31,776 bases of DNA, from assembly GCA_963594655.1 (NCBI GenBank), contig CAVBFD010000028.1:1-31776 (forward strand). Reading direction: 5' to 3'. Below, in pieces: positions 24,707-31,264 of the stretch; the stretch's first letter is position 1, and each line of letters starts with the position of its first letter. The stretch is from Colivivens sp963594655. Its GTDB lineage: Bacteria; Bacteroidota; Bacteroidia; Bacteroidales; Bacteroidaceae. Position numbers and translations under genes: made by a program. Under the pieces are notes generated by a model. It ran no database searches, had not been told where the DNA came from, and was given only the letters and a program-made list of their open reading frames with translations.

Positions 24707-25741
24707 TTACTTCTCTATATCCAACAGTTCCACTGTGAATATCAAGGCCGAGTAAGGTTTTATCTGTCCAGAGTCACGGTCACCGTACGCAAGTGTGTAA
24801 GGGATGTATACCTCCCACTTGCTGCCTACAGGCATCATGCACAGGGCCTCTGTCCATCCTTTTATCACCTGGCTCACACCGAACGTGGACGGTTGGTTGC
24901 GCTTGTAGGAACTGTCGAACACCGTACCGTCAATCAACTTTCCTTCATAGTTGACCTTCACCTTCTGTGTCGGTGTAGGCACTTCCCCATTGCCTTTGAC
25001 CAGCACCTTGTACTGCAGTCCCGAAGGCAGTGTCACCACGCCCTCCTTCGACGCGTTGTCGGTCAACCATTTCTCTCCCGCCTCACGGTTGGCTCTGTAA
25101 AGCCGTTCCTTGTTTTCCGCCTGTCGTGCGGTCATCCTCTCCATAAACAGAGTCCTGGCCTGTTCAATCGTATATTCGCTCTGCCCGTTCAAGGCACTCA
25201 ATATAGCCTTTGCCACAATCTCCGTGGACAGTCGCTTGTCACTGTCCGCCGCATAGTAGTCGTTGGACAGGCTACCTGTCATCGTCTCTATCTGTGTACC
25301 AATCTGCGCCCCTGCCTGATATGCGGCGGCGGCCTTGTCGTTCGGGTCTACCGCGATATGGTCGAGAACACCGTTACAGAAATCGCCGAGGTTACTTACC
25401 GTGTCTATCTTCAACTGTACGGCGAGGTGGTTCTTCAGTCCGTCCGCCTGGAAGACACCGAAGAGGTATGCGATGGTGTCCGCAGCGTCGACGAGTACCG
25501 GTTTGTCAATTGACACCGACTGGTTTGCAGGCTCCTGGTTTTCCCATTTCGCCTTGTACTCCTCTATCTCCGCCTTATGCTTGGCTTTCAGTTCCTTGAG
25601 ACCTGCCTTCAGTTGTGCTTTGGATGCCTTGAGTTCAGCCTTCAACTGCGCCTTGGAGGCCTTGCTGTCTACAGTTTGTGCAGTTACGGACATACTTGCC
25701 ATAACTGCACAAACCACAAGAATAATCGACTTCTTGCTCAT
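24707..25741 (-). CDS. Periplasmic FKBP-type peptidyl-prolyl isomerase with charged coiled-coil N-terminus
   Basis: The 344-residue product has a signal peptide (about 1-21, cleavage at VTA/Q), a Lys/Ala/Glu-rich repetitive coiled coil at about 24-68 (repeats of SKAQLKA.LK), a helical dimerisation region like FkpA/Mip (about 85-225), and a C-terminal FKBP domain with VNYEGKLIDGTVFDSS, VIKGWTEAL and YIPYTLAYG, retaining the Tyr, Phe-Asp, Val-Ile, Trp and Tyr pocket residues. It is expected to speed proline isomerisation in envelope proteins. It lies 12 bp after the lipoprotein FKBP gene and closes the three-gene operon. Confidence 0.9.
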   Translation of the reverse strand: MSKKSIILVVCAVMASMSVTAQTVDSKASKAQLKAELKASKAQLKAGLKELKAKHKAEIEEYKAKWENQEPANQSVSIDKPVLVDAADTIAYLFGVFQADGLKNHLAVQLKIDTVSNLGDFCNGVLDHIAVDPNDKAAAAYQAGAQIGTQIETMTGSLSNDYYAADSDKRLSTEIVAKAILSALNGQSEYTIEQARTLFMERMTARQAENKERLYRANREAGEKWLTDNASKEGVVTLPSGLQYKVLVKGNGEVPTPTQKVKVNYEGKLIDGTVFDSSYKRNQPSTFGVSQVIKGWTEALCMMPVGSKWEVYIPYTLAYGDRDSGQIKPYSALIFTVELLDIEK

Positions 25742-25753
25742 ATTCGTATTCGA

Positions 25754-26611
25754 TTACTGCAATACCTCGATAGTGAACACCAGGGTTGAGAACGGCTTGA
25801 TCTGTCCCATGTCCTGTGAACCGTATCCCAAGTTCTGTGGGATATACACCTCCCACTTGCTTCCTGCCGGCATCATTTTAAGAGCCTCAACCCATCCCGG
25901 GATGACACGTGGGTTTGCCATATCAACCTCAAACGGATTGCCTTCCTTCAGGCTGTCGAACACAGTACCGTCAATCAGTCGTCCTTCATAATAGCACTTG
26001 ACAACAGTAGAGTCTGTAGGAAGCGCGCCCTTACCTTCAGCGATTACCTTGTACTGCAGACCTGAAGGGAGAATCTTCACTCCTTCCTTCTTGGCGTTTT
26101 CAGCGAGGAACTTCTCGTTGGCTGACTTTGCCTCACCGTATTTCTTCTCCAGATTGGCGTTCTGGATAGGAGTCAACAGACGCTGGAACGCCTGGTAAGC
26201 GCTGTCACTGGTCATGCCGGCCTCGTTTTTCAGACCTGAGATGATACCTGCGAGCAGGTTATTCACAGACACCTGCTTTGTCGTGTCGTCCTCAAAGACC
26301 TCCTTGCTGAGGCTCTCGCCCATGCCCTTAATCTGCTTTCCTACCTGCAGACCCTTCATGTAAGCATCCTGCTTGGGGTCTTCCTTGGCTGTCGCGCCTT
26401 CTATCATACCCTTGATGAATTCATCGGTATAGGTGGAGTCCACCATAAGCTGCATCTTCATGTACTGCTTCAGACCCTCCGCCTGAGCGATACCGAGATA
26501 ATTGGTCAATGAGTCCACGTTGTCCTTCAAGTCCGCCTTGACATTGGAATTGTCACATGAAGCGCACATGATTGCAGCAAGAGAAACTGCTGCCAAAAGA
26601 ATCTTTTTCAT
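25754..26611 (-). CDS. FKBP-type peptidyl-prolyl isomerase lipoprotein
   Basis: The 285-residue product has a lipoprotein signal with Cys19 followed by Asp-Asn-Ser (IMCASC/DNS), then an FkpA-like helical N-terminal domain and a C-terminal FKBP domain (CYYEGRLIDGTVFDS, VIPGWVEALKMMP, YIPQNLGYG). It is likely membrane-anchored in the envelope; Asp at +2 would signal inner-membrane retention in enterics, a rule not established for Bacteroidetes. It lies 67 bp after the cytoplasmic FKBP gene and 12 bp before the periplasmic one. Confidence 0.9.
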   Translation of the reverse strand: MKKILLAAVSLAAIMCASCDNSNVKADLKDNVDSLTNYLGIAQAEGLKQYMKMQLMVDSTYTDEFIKGMIEGATAKEDPKQDAYMKGLQVGKQIKGMGESLSKEVFEDDTTKQVSVNNLLAGIISGLKNEAGMTSDSAYQAFQRLLTPIQNANLEKKYGEAKSANEKFLAENAKKEGVKILPSGLQYKVIAEGKGALPTDSTVVKCYYEGRLIDGTVFDSLKEGNPFEVDMANPRVIPGWVEALKMMPAGSKWEVYIPQNLGYGSQDMGQIKPFSTLVFTIEVLQ

Positions 26612-26678
26612 TACTGTATCTGTTTTGTTTGTTATACCTTATTATATATAGGAGGTCTTTCCGTCCCGACTCCTACTG

Positions 26679-27287
26679 TCAGAGTACCTCAATCAGTTCC
26701 ACGTCAAACACAAGGGTGGCGAACGGTGGAATCATCTCTCCGGCTCCGCTCTCCCCATAGCCCAAGAGGTAAGGGATGTAGAAACGGAATTTCGCGCCCT
26801 CGCCCATCAGTTGCAGACCCTCAGTCCATCCGGGGATGACCTGGTTGAGTCCGAACACCGCCGGTTCGTTACGCTTATATGAACTGTCGAACACTGTATC
26901 GTCGATGAGACGGCCCTCATAATGGCAACGCACCTTGTCGGTCGCCTTCGGGTGCTTGCCTGTACCCTCACGCAGCACCTCATACTGAAGTCCGCTCTTG
27001 GTGGTGACCACTCCCTCGCGCTTGCCGTTGCCCTCAAGGAACACACGGCCGCGGTCAAGTTCCGCCTTGCCCTTCTTGGCGCGCTCCTCCTGCATAACCT
27101 TCTCCTGTTTCTGGAAGAAAGACTGCACTAAATCCTGCGCCTCTGTGTTCGACACCTTCAATTCATTTCCCTGCAGCACGTCTGTTATCGAAGCGGCAAA
27201 GTCGTCAATACTCAGCACGTCTTTCAGCCCCATCTGTCTGAGCTGCTGTCCGATGCCCAAACCAAGGGCATAACTCAATTTGTCCAT
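26679..27287 (-). CDS. FKBP-type peptidyl-prolyl isomerase without export signal
   Basis: The 202-residue product starts directly with the FklB-like helical domain (MDKLSYALGLGIGQQL) and ends with an FKBP domain (CHYEGRLIDDTVFDSS, VIPGWTEGLQLMG, YIPYLLGYG). No signal peptide is present, so it should act in the cytoplasm, like FklB. It is the first gene of the operon, with a -7 box at 27323-27330. The FKBP domains of the three operon products are clearly paralogous. Confidence 0.9.
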   Translation of the reverse strand: MDKLSYALGLGIGQQLRQMGLKDVLSIDDFAASITDVLQGNELKVSNTEAQDLVQSFFQKQEKVMQEERAKKGKAELDRGRVFLEGNGKREGVVTTKSGLQYEVLREGTGKHPKATDKVRCHYEGRLIDDTVFDSSYKRNEPAVFGLNQVIPGWTEGLQLMGEGAKFRFYIPYLLGYGESGAGEMIPPFATLVFDVELIEVL

Positions 27288-27322
27288 TTATATACTTTTG
27301 TCTGATTCTGCGAATTCGGGCG

Positions 27323-27330
27323 CAAATATA
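27323..27330 (-). promoter_or_regulatory. Bacteroidetes -7 box of the FKBP operon
   Basis: TATATTTG on the minus strand, 35 nt before the ATG at 27287. No comparable box precedes the two downstream FKBP genes. Confidence 0.7.
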
Positions 27331-27414
27331 CTATAAATCAAGCTAAGTACAATGACAAAAGACACTTTTTCATGATTTGTACCTATATTGTTTGTCCATT
27401 CGGATTGTTTTGAC

Positions 27415-27422
27415 TACTTTTG
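27415..27422 (+). promoter_or_regulatory. Bacteroidetes -7 box for the sirtuin gene
   Basis: TACTTTTG, 27 nt before the ATG at 27450. Confidence 0.6.
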
Positions 27423-27449
27423 GATGTCGAAAACAAAAATGACACGATT

Positions 27450-28148
27450 ATGAAGAAAATGGTTTTCCTGACAGGCGCGGGTATAAGTGCCGAGAGCGGC
27501 ATCACCACGTTCCGCTATTCGGGCGGACTCTGGGAACAGTACCCTGTGGAGGCGGTGGCAAGTATCAACGGCTATTACCGCGACCCGGAACTCGTGATAA
27601 ACTTCTACAATGACCGCAGACGCCAGCTGGTGGACGTTCAGCCCAACGAGGCTCACCGTCTGGTGGCGAAACTGGAGGACATGTACGACGTGTGTGTGGT
27701 GACACAGAACGTGGACAACCTGCACGAGCGGGCTGGGTCACACAACGTGATTCACCTTCATGGAGAACTGATGAAAGCCACATCCACCTCCAACCCCAAC
27801 GACCCCAAGTGTATCGTGACCCTGCCGTCCGCCGACGCCGACATCAAGATGGGCGACAAGGCGGCTGACGGAAGTCAGTTGCGCCCTTTCATCGTATGGT
27901 TCGGGGAGTCCGTGCCTATGATTGAACCGGCTGCGGACGAAGTGGCGAAGGCGGACATCGTGGTTGTCATCGGCACGTCCCTCAATGTATACCCCGCGGC
28001 GGGACTGCTTGGTTACGCTCGCAGGGATGCCGAGATTTACCTCATCGACCCACACCCCAACAACGTGCCGGGCGACATGGGCATCCATGTCATCGCGAAG
28101 AAAGCCACAGAGGGCATGCGTGACTTGTACGGTATACTGACGGCGTAA
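27450..28148 (+). CDS. cobB: NAD-dependent protein deacylase, sirtuin without zinc site
   Basis: Sir2-family enzyme that removes acyl groups from lysine using NAD. The 232-residue product has GAGISAESGI (9-18), the catalytic region TQNVDNLHERAG (85-96) and HLHGEL with catalytic His104, then GTSLNVYPAAGL. The F-Y-N-D-R-R stretch carries a Tyr53-x-x-Arg56 pair as in class III (SIRT5-type) sirtuins that prefer succinyl- and malonyl-lysine. The four zinc cysteines that usually follow the HGEL motif are absent, as in a number of Bacteroidetes homologues. The frame opens with a TTG at 27420, but the -7 box sits there, so the ATG at 27450 is used. Confidence 0.9.
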   Translation: MKKMVFLTGAGISAESGITTFRYSGGLWEQYPVEAVASINGYYRDPELVINFYNDRRRQLVDVQPNEAHRLVAKLEDMYDVCVVTQNVDNLHERAGSHNVIHLHGELMKATSTSNPNDPKCIVTLPSADADIKMGDKAADGSQLRPFIVWFGESVPMIEPAADEVAKADIVVVIGTSLNVYPAAGLLGYARRDAEIYLIDPHPNNVPGDMGIHVIAKKATEGMRDLYGILTA

Positions 28149-28205
28149 TCGGTGGCAAAAGTGAAAAAAAACAGGATTAGGCATTGCCCATTCTGATTTA
28201 TTTCT

Positions 28206-28213
28206 TACCTTTG
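28206..28213 (+). promoter_or_regulatory. Bacteroidetes -7 box for tRNA-Leu
   Basis: TACCTTTG, 12 nt before the first base of the mature tRNA. Confidence 0.7.
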
Positions 28214-28225
28214 CACTCGCTTTAG

Positions 28226-28307
28226 GCCCAGATGGCGGAATCGGTAGACGCGCTGGTCTCAAACACCAGTGGGGCAACCCGTGCCGGTTCGACCCCGGCT
28301 CTGGGTA
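28226..28307 (+). tRNA. tRNA-Leu (anticodon CAA)
   Basis: An 82-nt class II tRNA: acceptor arms GCCCAGA (28226-28232) and TCTGGGT (28300-28306) pair over 7 bp with a G-T at the tip, discriminator A, D-arm with GGTAGACGC, anticodon stem CTGGT/ACCAG with loop CTCAAAC (anticodon CAA, reads UUG), a variable arm GGGCAACCC and T-arm GCCGG-TTCGACC-CCGGC. The 3' CCA is not encoded. It has its own promoter and terminator. Confidence 0.95.
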
Positions 28308-28308
28308 C

Positions 28309-28348
28309 AAAAATAGGCTGTTAATCACTCGATTTTCAGCCTATTTTT
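28309..28348. terminator. Bidirectional terminator between tRNA-Leu and the AAA-ATPase gene
   Basis: A 12-bp stem (AAAAATAGGCTG 28309-28320 with CAGCCTATTTTT 28337-28348) with a 16-nt loop and flanking A and T runs works in both directions. It lies directly after the tRNA and 23 bp from the stop of the convergent gene. Confidence 0.88.
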
Positions 28349-28370
28349 TCGGTGATTTGTCCCGTCTTGT

Positions 28371-29960
28371 TTATTGCGCACTGTTCACTTCCTTCCAGTC
28401 AACGAGTCCCTTGCCTTGATCGTCCAGCTCTACGGCGAGGGCGATGACCTTTCGCCTGTCCGCCTTGAACGGTTCAGTGTAATTGTGGGACTTGATTTGC
28501 GCCTCAGCAGCGGCGAGGCCGCCATTATTGGAGAGTTTCAGCTCCAGGACGTAGATGTAGTTGGTGACTCCCACCACCATGTCTATCCTGCCAGTGGCCA
28601 TCATCTTCTCCACCTCCACGCGGCAACCAATGGCGTTGAAAATCGTGCTTATGATGAGGCGGTAACGCTCCTCCATATCCATCGACTGCAACTTCTTGTT
28701 GCTGTAGGGTACATCAGCAATGAGGGCCTTCAGACATTTCATCGCTTCGGGGAGGTTACCAAACTGTAGTGCGAGTATCAAACTAGACTGCACTGATTGT
28801 ATCTCCGCATTTCTCTTCATGGTGAGTGTCGGCAATACAATCTCATAGAGCGCCTGACGAACCTCATGGTTGGGGAAGCCTAAGATATATACGCCCATCT
28901 GGTAGTCCTTGATGGTAAGGTAACCGGATTGATAGAGGAACAGTTCCGGTCCTCCACCAGTCACGTCGGATGTCTCGGCTATGGTTGCCGACAAGGCGCA
29001 AGGGTCGAAGCTCTTCAAGTGAAGCTCCATATCGTCCACAAATTTAGGGAGCAGGGAGGTGGAACCCGACGATGCCCAGTAATTCCTGATTTTCTTATCG
29101 TTCAAGGAATTGACGAGACTGAACGGATTGAAGACATCCACCATATTGTCCGCACAGAAGTGATAGCCGTCATAGTTGGCCTTCAACTGCATTATGGTTT
29201 CCTCTGTCGTCCAACCGTTCGCAGCACCCATCTCCTCTATCTCCGGCATGAAGTTATCTGTAATCTCCTGCATCGTGATGCCACATATAGCGGCATAAGG
29301 GGCATCAAAACTGATGTTGCTGAGATTGTTGAGCGCGGAGAACAACGAGATCTGCGTAAACTTCGTGATGCCGGTGATGAAGACGAATTTCTCATAGCGG
29401 TCTTCCGACTTGAGAACGGCGAAAACATCCCGGTACACGTCCCTGCACGCCTCGTGGAGTGGTGTCTTCCATGAGTGTTGTAACGGACAGTCGTACTCGT
29501 CTATCAGTACCGCCACCTGTTGGCCGGTCTTGTTGAAGGCAGTCCTAATGATGTTCTTGAGACGCACCGTGAGGGTGGCTCCGGGACGCACCGTGATACC
29601 ATAATCCGTCTCATAGTCGTAGAACACATCGTCCAAGTAAGACTTGATACCTTCCGGTGTGGCGTTGGCGTTGCTCATATCAAGCCGTACAACCGGACGT
29701 TTCGCCCAGTCCCTCTCATAATCCATGATTCTCAGTCCCTCGAAGAGTTCCTTCCGTCCTTCGAAATAGGACTGAAGTGTATCAACGAGTACCGTCTTAC
29801 CGAAGCGTCGCGGACGGCTTAGGTAATTGTATTTCCTCCCCTTGTTGACAAGATTCCATACGATGTCGGTCTTGTCAACATACAAATAGCCCTGTTCCCT
29901 TATCTCATAGAACGACTGTATGCCGACTGGTAGTCTTCTTTCTGTCACCACTTCCATCAT
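28371..29960 (-). CDS. AAA-ATPase-like protein with C-terminal PD-(D/E)XK nuclease domain
   Basis: The 529-residue product belongs to the abundant Bacteroidetes family pairing an AAA-ATPase_like domain (PF09820) with PDDEXK_9 (PF08011). The N-terminal part has YVDKTDIVW and the Walker A-like RPRRFGKT (49-56), which lacks the full GxxxxGK consensus, and Walker B VLIDEYD (151-157). The C-terminal part has the nuclease core D460 (GRID), E473-L-K475 and Q488, followed by HNY. Members occur in many copies per genome; function is unproven, with defence or mobile-element roles suggested by others and not shown here. Start could be the second Met at 29957. A -7 box lies at 29988-29995. Confidence 0.88.
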   Translation of the reverse strand: MMEVVTERRLPVGIQSFYEIREQGYLYVDKTDIVWNLVNKGRKYNYLSRPRRFGKTVLVDTLQSYFEGRKELFEGLRIMDYERDWAKRPVVRLDMSNANATPEGIKSYLDDVFYDYETDYGITVRPGATLTVRLKNIIRTAFNKTGQQVAVLIDEYDCPLQHSWKTPLHEACRDVYRDVFAVLKSEDRYEKFVFITGITKFTQISLFSALNNLSNISFDAPYAAICGITMQEITDNFMPEIEEMGAANGWTTEETIMQLKANYDGYHFCADNMVDVFNPFSLVNSLNDKKIRNYWASSGSTSLLPKFVDDMELHLKSFDPCALSATIAETSDVTGGGPELFLYQSGYLTIKDYQMGVYILGFPNHEVRQALYEIVLPTLTMKRNAEIQSVQSSLILALQFGNLPEAMKCLKALIADVPYSNKKLQSMDMEERYRLIISTIFNAIGCRVEVEKMMATGRIDMVVGVTNYIYVLELKLSNNGGLAAAEAQIKSHNYTEPFKADRRKVIALAVELDDQGKGLVDWKEVNSAQ

Positions 29961-29987
29961 ACTGTATGTCTTTTATGCATTGCGGTG

Positions 29988-29995
29988 CAAATATA
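29988..29995 (-). promoter_or_regulatory. Bacteroidetes -7 box for the AAA-ATPase gene
   Basis: TATATTTG on the minus strand, 27 nt before the ATG at 29960, with the gene cassette upstream ending at 30026. Confidence 0.7.
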
Positions 29996-30025
29996 CAGAT
30001 TTTATTTCAATAAGTCAGTATCCTC

Positions 30026-30235
30026 TTAAATATATGATAGCACATAACGTGGTGACTGATAGAACAGTCCTGTTCGCACATCACTCAGTTTGTCATATAT
30101 CGGTGAGGTGTAGACACGCTCGAAGGCTTCTTCCAGAGAGTAGCCCTGTTCTTCTGCAAGTATCTGTATCATGCGAGACGTAAGATGCTCCTTCAGATAC
30201 TTGAATTCCTGTTGTGATACATTAAGCCCTGTCAT
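30026..30235 (-). CDS. Small helical protein, third gene of the DUF3990 cassette
   Basis: The 69-residue product is predicted helical and ends in EAFERVYTSPIYDKLSDVRTG, then LFYQSPRYVLSYI. A motif of the form 'S..Y..L.d..TGLy..sp.Y' is typical of small proteins found next to DUF3990 and DUF3791 genes. It has no membrane segment and no recognised catalytic residues. Its ATG overlaps the DUF3990 stop (ATGA at 30232-30235), so it is translated with it. A binding partner or antidote role is inferred from size and position only. Confidence 0.65.
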   Translation of the reverse strand: MTGLNVSQQEFKYLKEHLTSRMIQILAEEQGYSLEEAFERVYTSPIYDKLSDVRTGLFYQSPRYVLSYI

Positions 30236-30711
30236 ACCTTTCGTAGTTTTGAGACGGCACGTTCAGTTCCAAAGAAATATTGAAATGTGACGCCCTTCAT
30301 GTATTTCAGATTATGAAGAAACTGATCGAGAGTAATGTCGCCAGCCTCATACTTACCTATTTGGACACCCACACGGTCGTTGGCAATCGGACCATAAACA
30401 ATATCAAAGTCATGTGCGGGCTTGTTGGTCTTATTGTTGCGGTTGAGAAAGATGAAGTCAGCCCACTCACTGGTATATCCCTCAAATGTCAGAACCCGCA
30501 ACTCGTCAGATGAAAGCAGGGCTTCGTCAAACACATACTCATTCATCACTGGCTCTCCTCCTTCCGTCAAGGCTTTGAACTCGCCCATGCGCCATGCTTG
30601 CTGGAGGTCTGCAGACAGGTAAAAGCCACGTCCGAAGTCCTTGTTGGGGCGAGATTTACTCAGGTCTATGTGGTCTATGCAGACAGTGGAACCATGATAT
30701 AGATGTATCAT
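30232..30711 (-). CDS. DUF3990 protein, ADP-ribosyltransferase-like fold predicted
   Basis: The 159-residue product opens with LYHGS (residues 4-8) and continues with DFGRGFYLSADLQQAWRMGE, the hallmark of DUF3990: a His in a first strand and a Tyr in a second (H-Y), as in ADP-ribosyltransferases, with a later acidic region (FDIVYGPIANDRV, then ITLDQFLHNL). I recall this family as belonging to the ART superfamily; transfer activity is not shown. It is flanked on both sides by 4-bp ATGA overlaps with small genes, the usual sign of fixed stoichiometry, as in toxin-antitoxin sets. The likely toxic component of the cassette. Confidence 0.75.
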   Translation of the reverse strand: MIHLYHGSTVCIDHIDLSKSRPNKDFGRGFYLSADLQQAWRMGEFKALTEGGEPVMNEYVFDEALLSSDELRVLTFEGYTSEWADFIFLNRNNKTNKPAHDFDIVYGPIANDRVGVQIGKYEAGDITLDQFLHNLKYMKGVTFQYFFGTERAVSKLRKV

Positions 30712-30926
30712 AATGCGCCCCCTTTCCTTTTACAATAACTTGACATACTTTGCACCATGTCATCCATTGGCTGCGTGTGCATCACATCATAAAAGTCATG
30801 CGCCACGTTGATGGCTCCGTACTGACGGAGGTACTTATACGCTTCCATGTCAGTCATTCCGTAACGACTGGCAAAAGCTGCGATAAGAGCTACAATATAC
30901 TCAGATATATCCTTGGTGCTGAACAT
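30708..30926 (-). CDS. DUF3791 small protein, first gene of the DUF3990 cassette
   Basis: The 72-residue product has the DUF3791 pattern: an N-terminal helix (ISEYIVALIAAFASRYG), then EAYKYLRQYGAI, HDFYDVMHTQPMDDMVQSM. These small proteins are regularly encoded just before DUF3990. The frame extends to 30980, but a -7 box at 30947-30954 places the ATG at 30926. The stop overlaps the DUF3990 start. A decayed copy of this same gene lies at 17783-17890, sharing a 46-bp near-identical 3' segment. An antitoxin or adaptor role is a guess from context. Confidence 0.75.
   Translation of the reverse strand: MFSTKDISEYIVALIAAFASRYGMTDMEAYKYLRQYGAINVAHDFYDVMHTQPMDDMVQSMSSYCKRKGGAL
30721..30766. repeat. 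46-bp near-identical repeat, copy 2
   Basis: Same orientation as 17811-17856, three mismatches. Here it encodes the C-terminal tail of the intact DUF3791 protein. Confidence 0.85.
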
Positions 30927-30946
30927 TATTCCGTTTGATTCTGGCA

Positions 30947-30954
30947 CAAAGTTA
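30947..30954 (-). promoter_or_regulatory. Bacteroidetes -7 box of the DUF3791-DUF3990 cassette
   Basis: TAACTTTG on the minus strand, 20 nt before the ATG at 30926; the only such box for the three overlapped genes. Confidence 0.65.
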
Positions 30955-31175
30955 CAACTATTATTTGAGAACAAGCGCAACTACCTTGTCAAATAAAGCC
31001 TACAGGCATTAAAATTGGTTCTTCCGCTTCTCGAGTTGGTAAGACAATGGAATGTCAACTACTAAGTTGCTCTTAGTTATGAGTATCAGAGTCCCCGTCA
31101 GGACATGTGCTACCCGAAGGGGCTTTCAGCCCGATGAAGTTACCATGGGAGGCTGTCTGTATGGTGCAAACGAAA

Positions 31176-31242
31176 GGGTGTCGTGTCTCACACCGCAATT
31201 GGCAATGCGCCAATCCCTCTGATGCGGTGAGACACGACACCC
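31176..31242 (-). terminator. Long nested hairpin after the FISUMP-type gene
   Basis: Outer arms 31176-31196 and 31224-31242 pair over 19 bp, interrupted only by a 2-nt bulge; inside them ATTGGC (31198-31203) and GCCAAT (31209-31214) form a second perfect stem. On the minus strand it follows the surface-protein stop by 22 bp and is followed by TTTCGTTTG, so a terminator is the simplest reading. The size is greater than for the other terminators here. Confidence 0.6.
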
Positions 31243-31264
31243 CTATGTGTTATTGTTCTATGTA

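Larger units (their letters stand above)
30927..31264. other. 338-bp gap: cassette promoter, a short hairpin and a long nested hairpin, no gene seen
   Basis: Apart from the promoter at 30947-30954, I see a small hairpin GGGCT-TTC-AGCCC at 31120-31132 and the long structure at 31176-31242. An open frame at 31107-31301 has no family features and runs through that hairpin, so it is not called. Confidence 0.6.

Noticed and set aside
28280..28307. 3' end of tRNA-Leu as an attachment site for an integrated element
   Set aside because: I found no second copy of the tRNA 3' sequence downstream and no integrase in the window.
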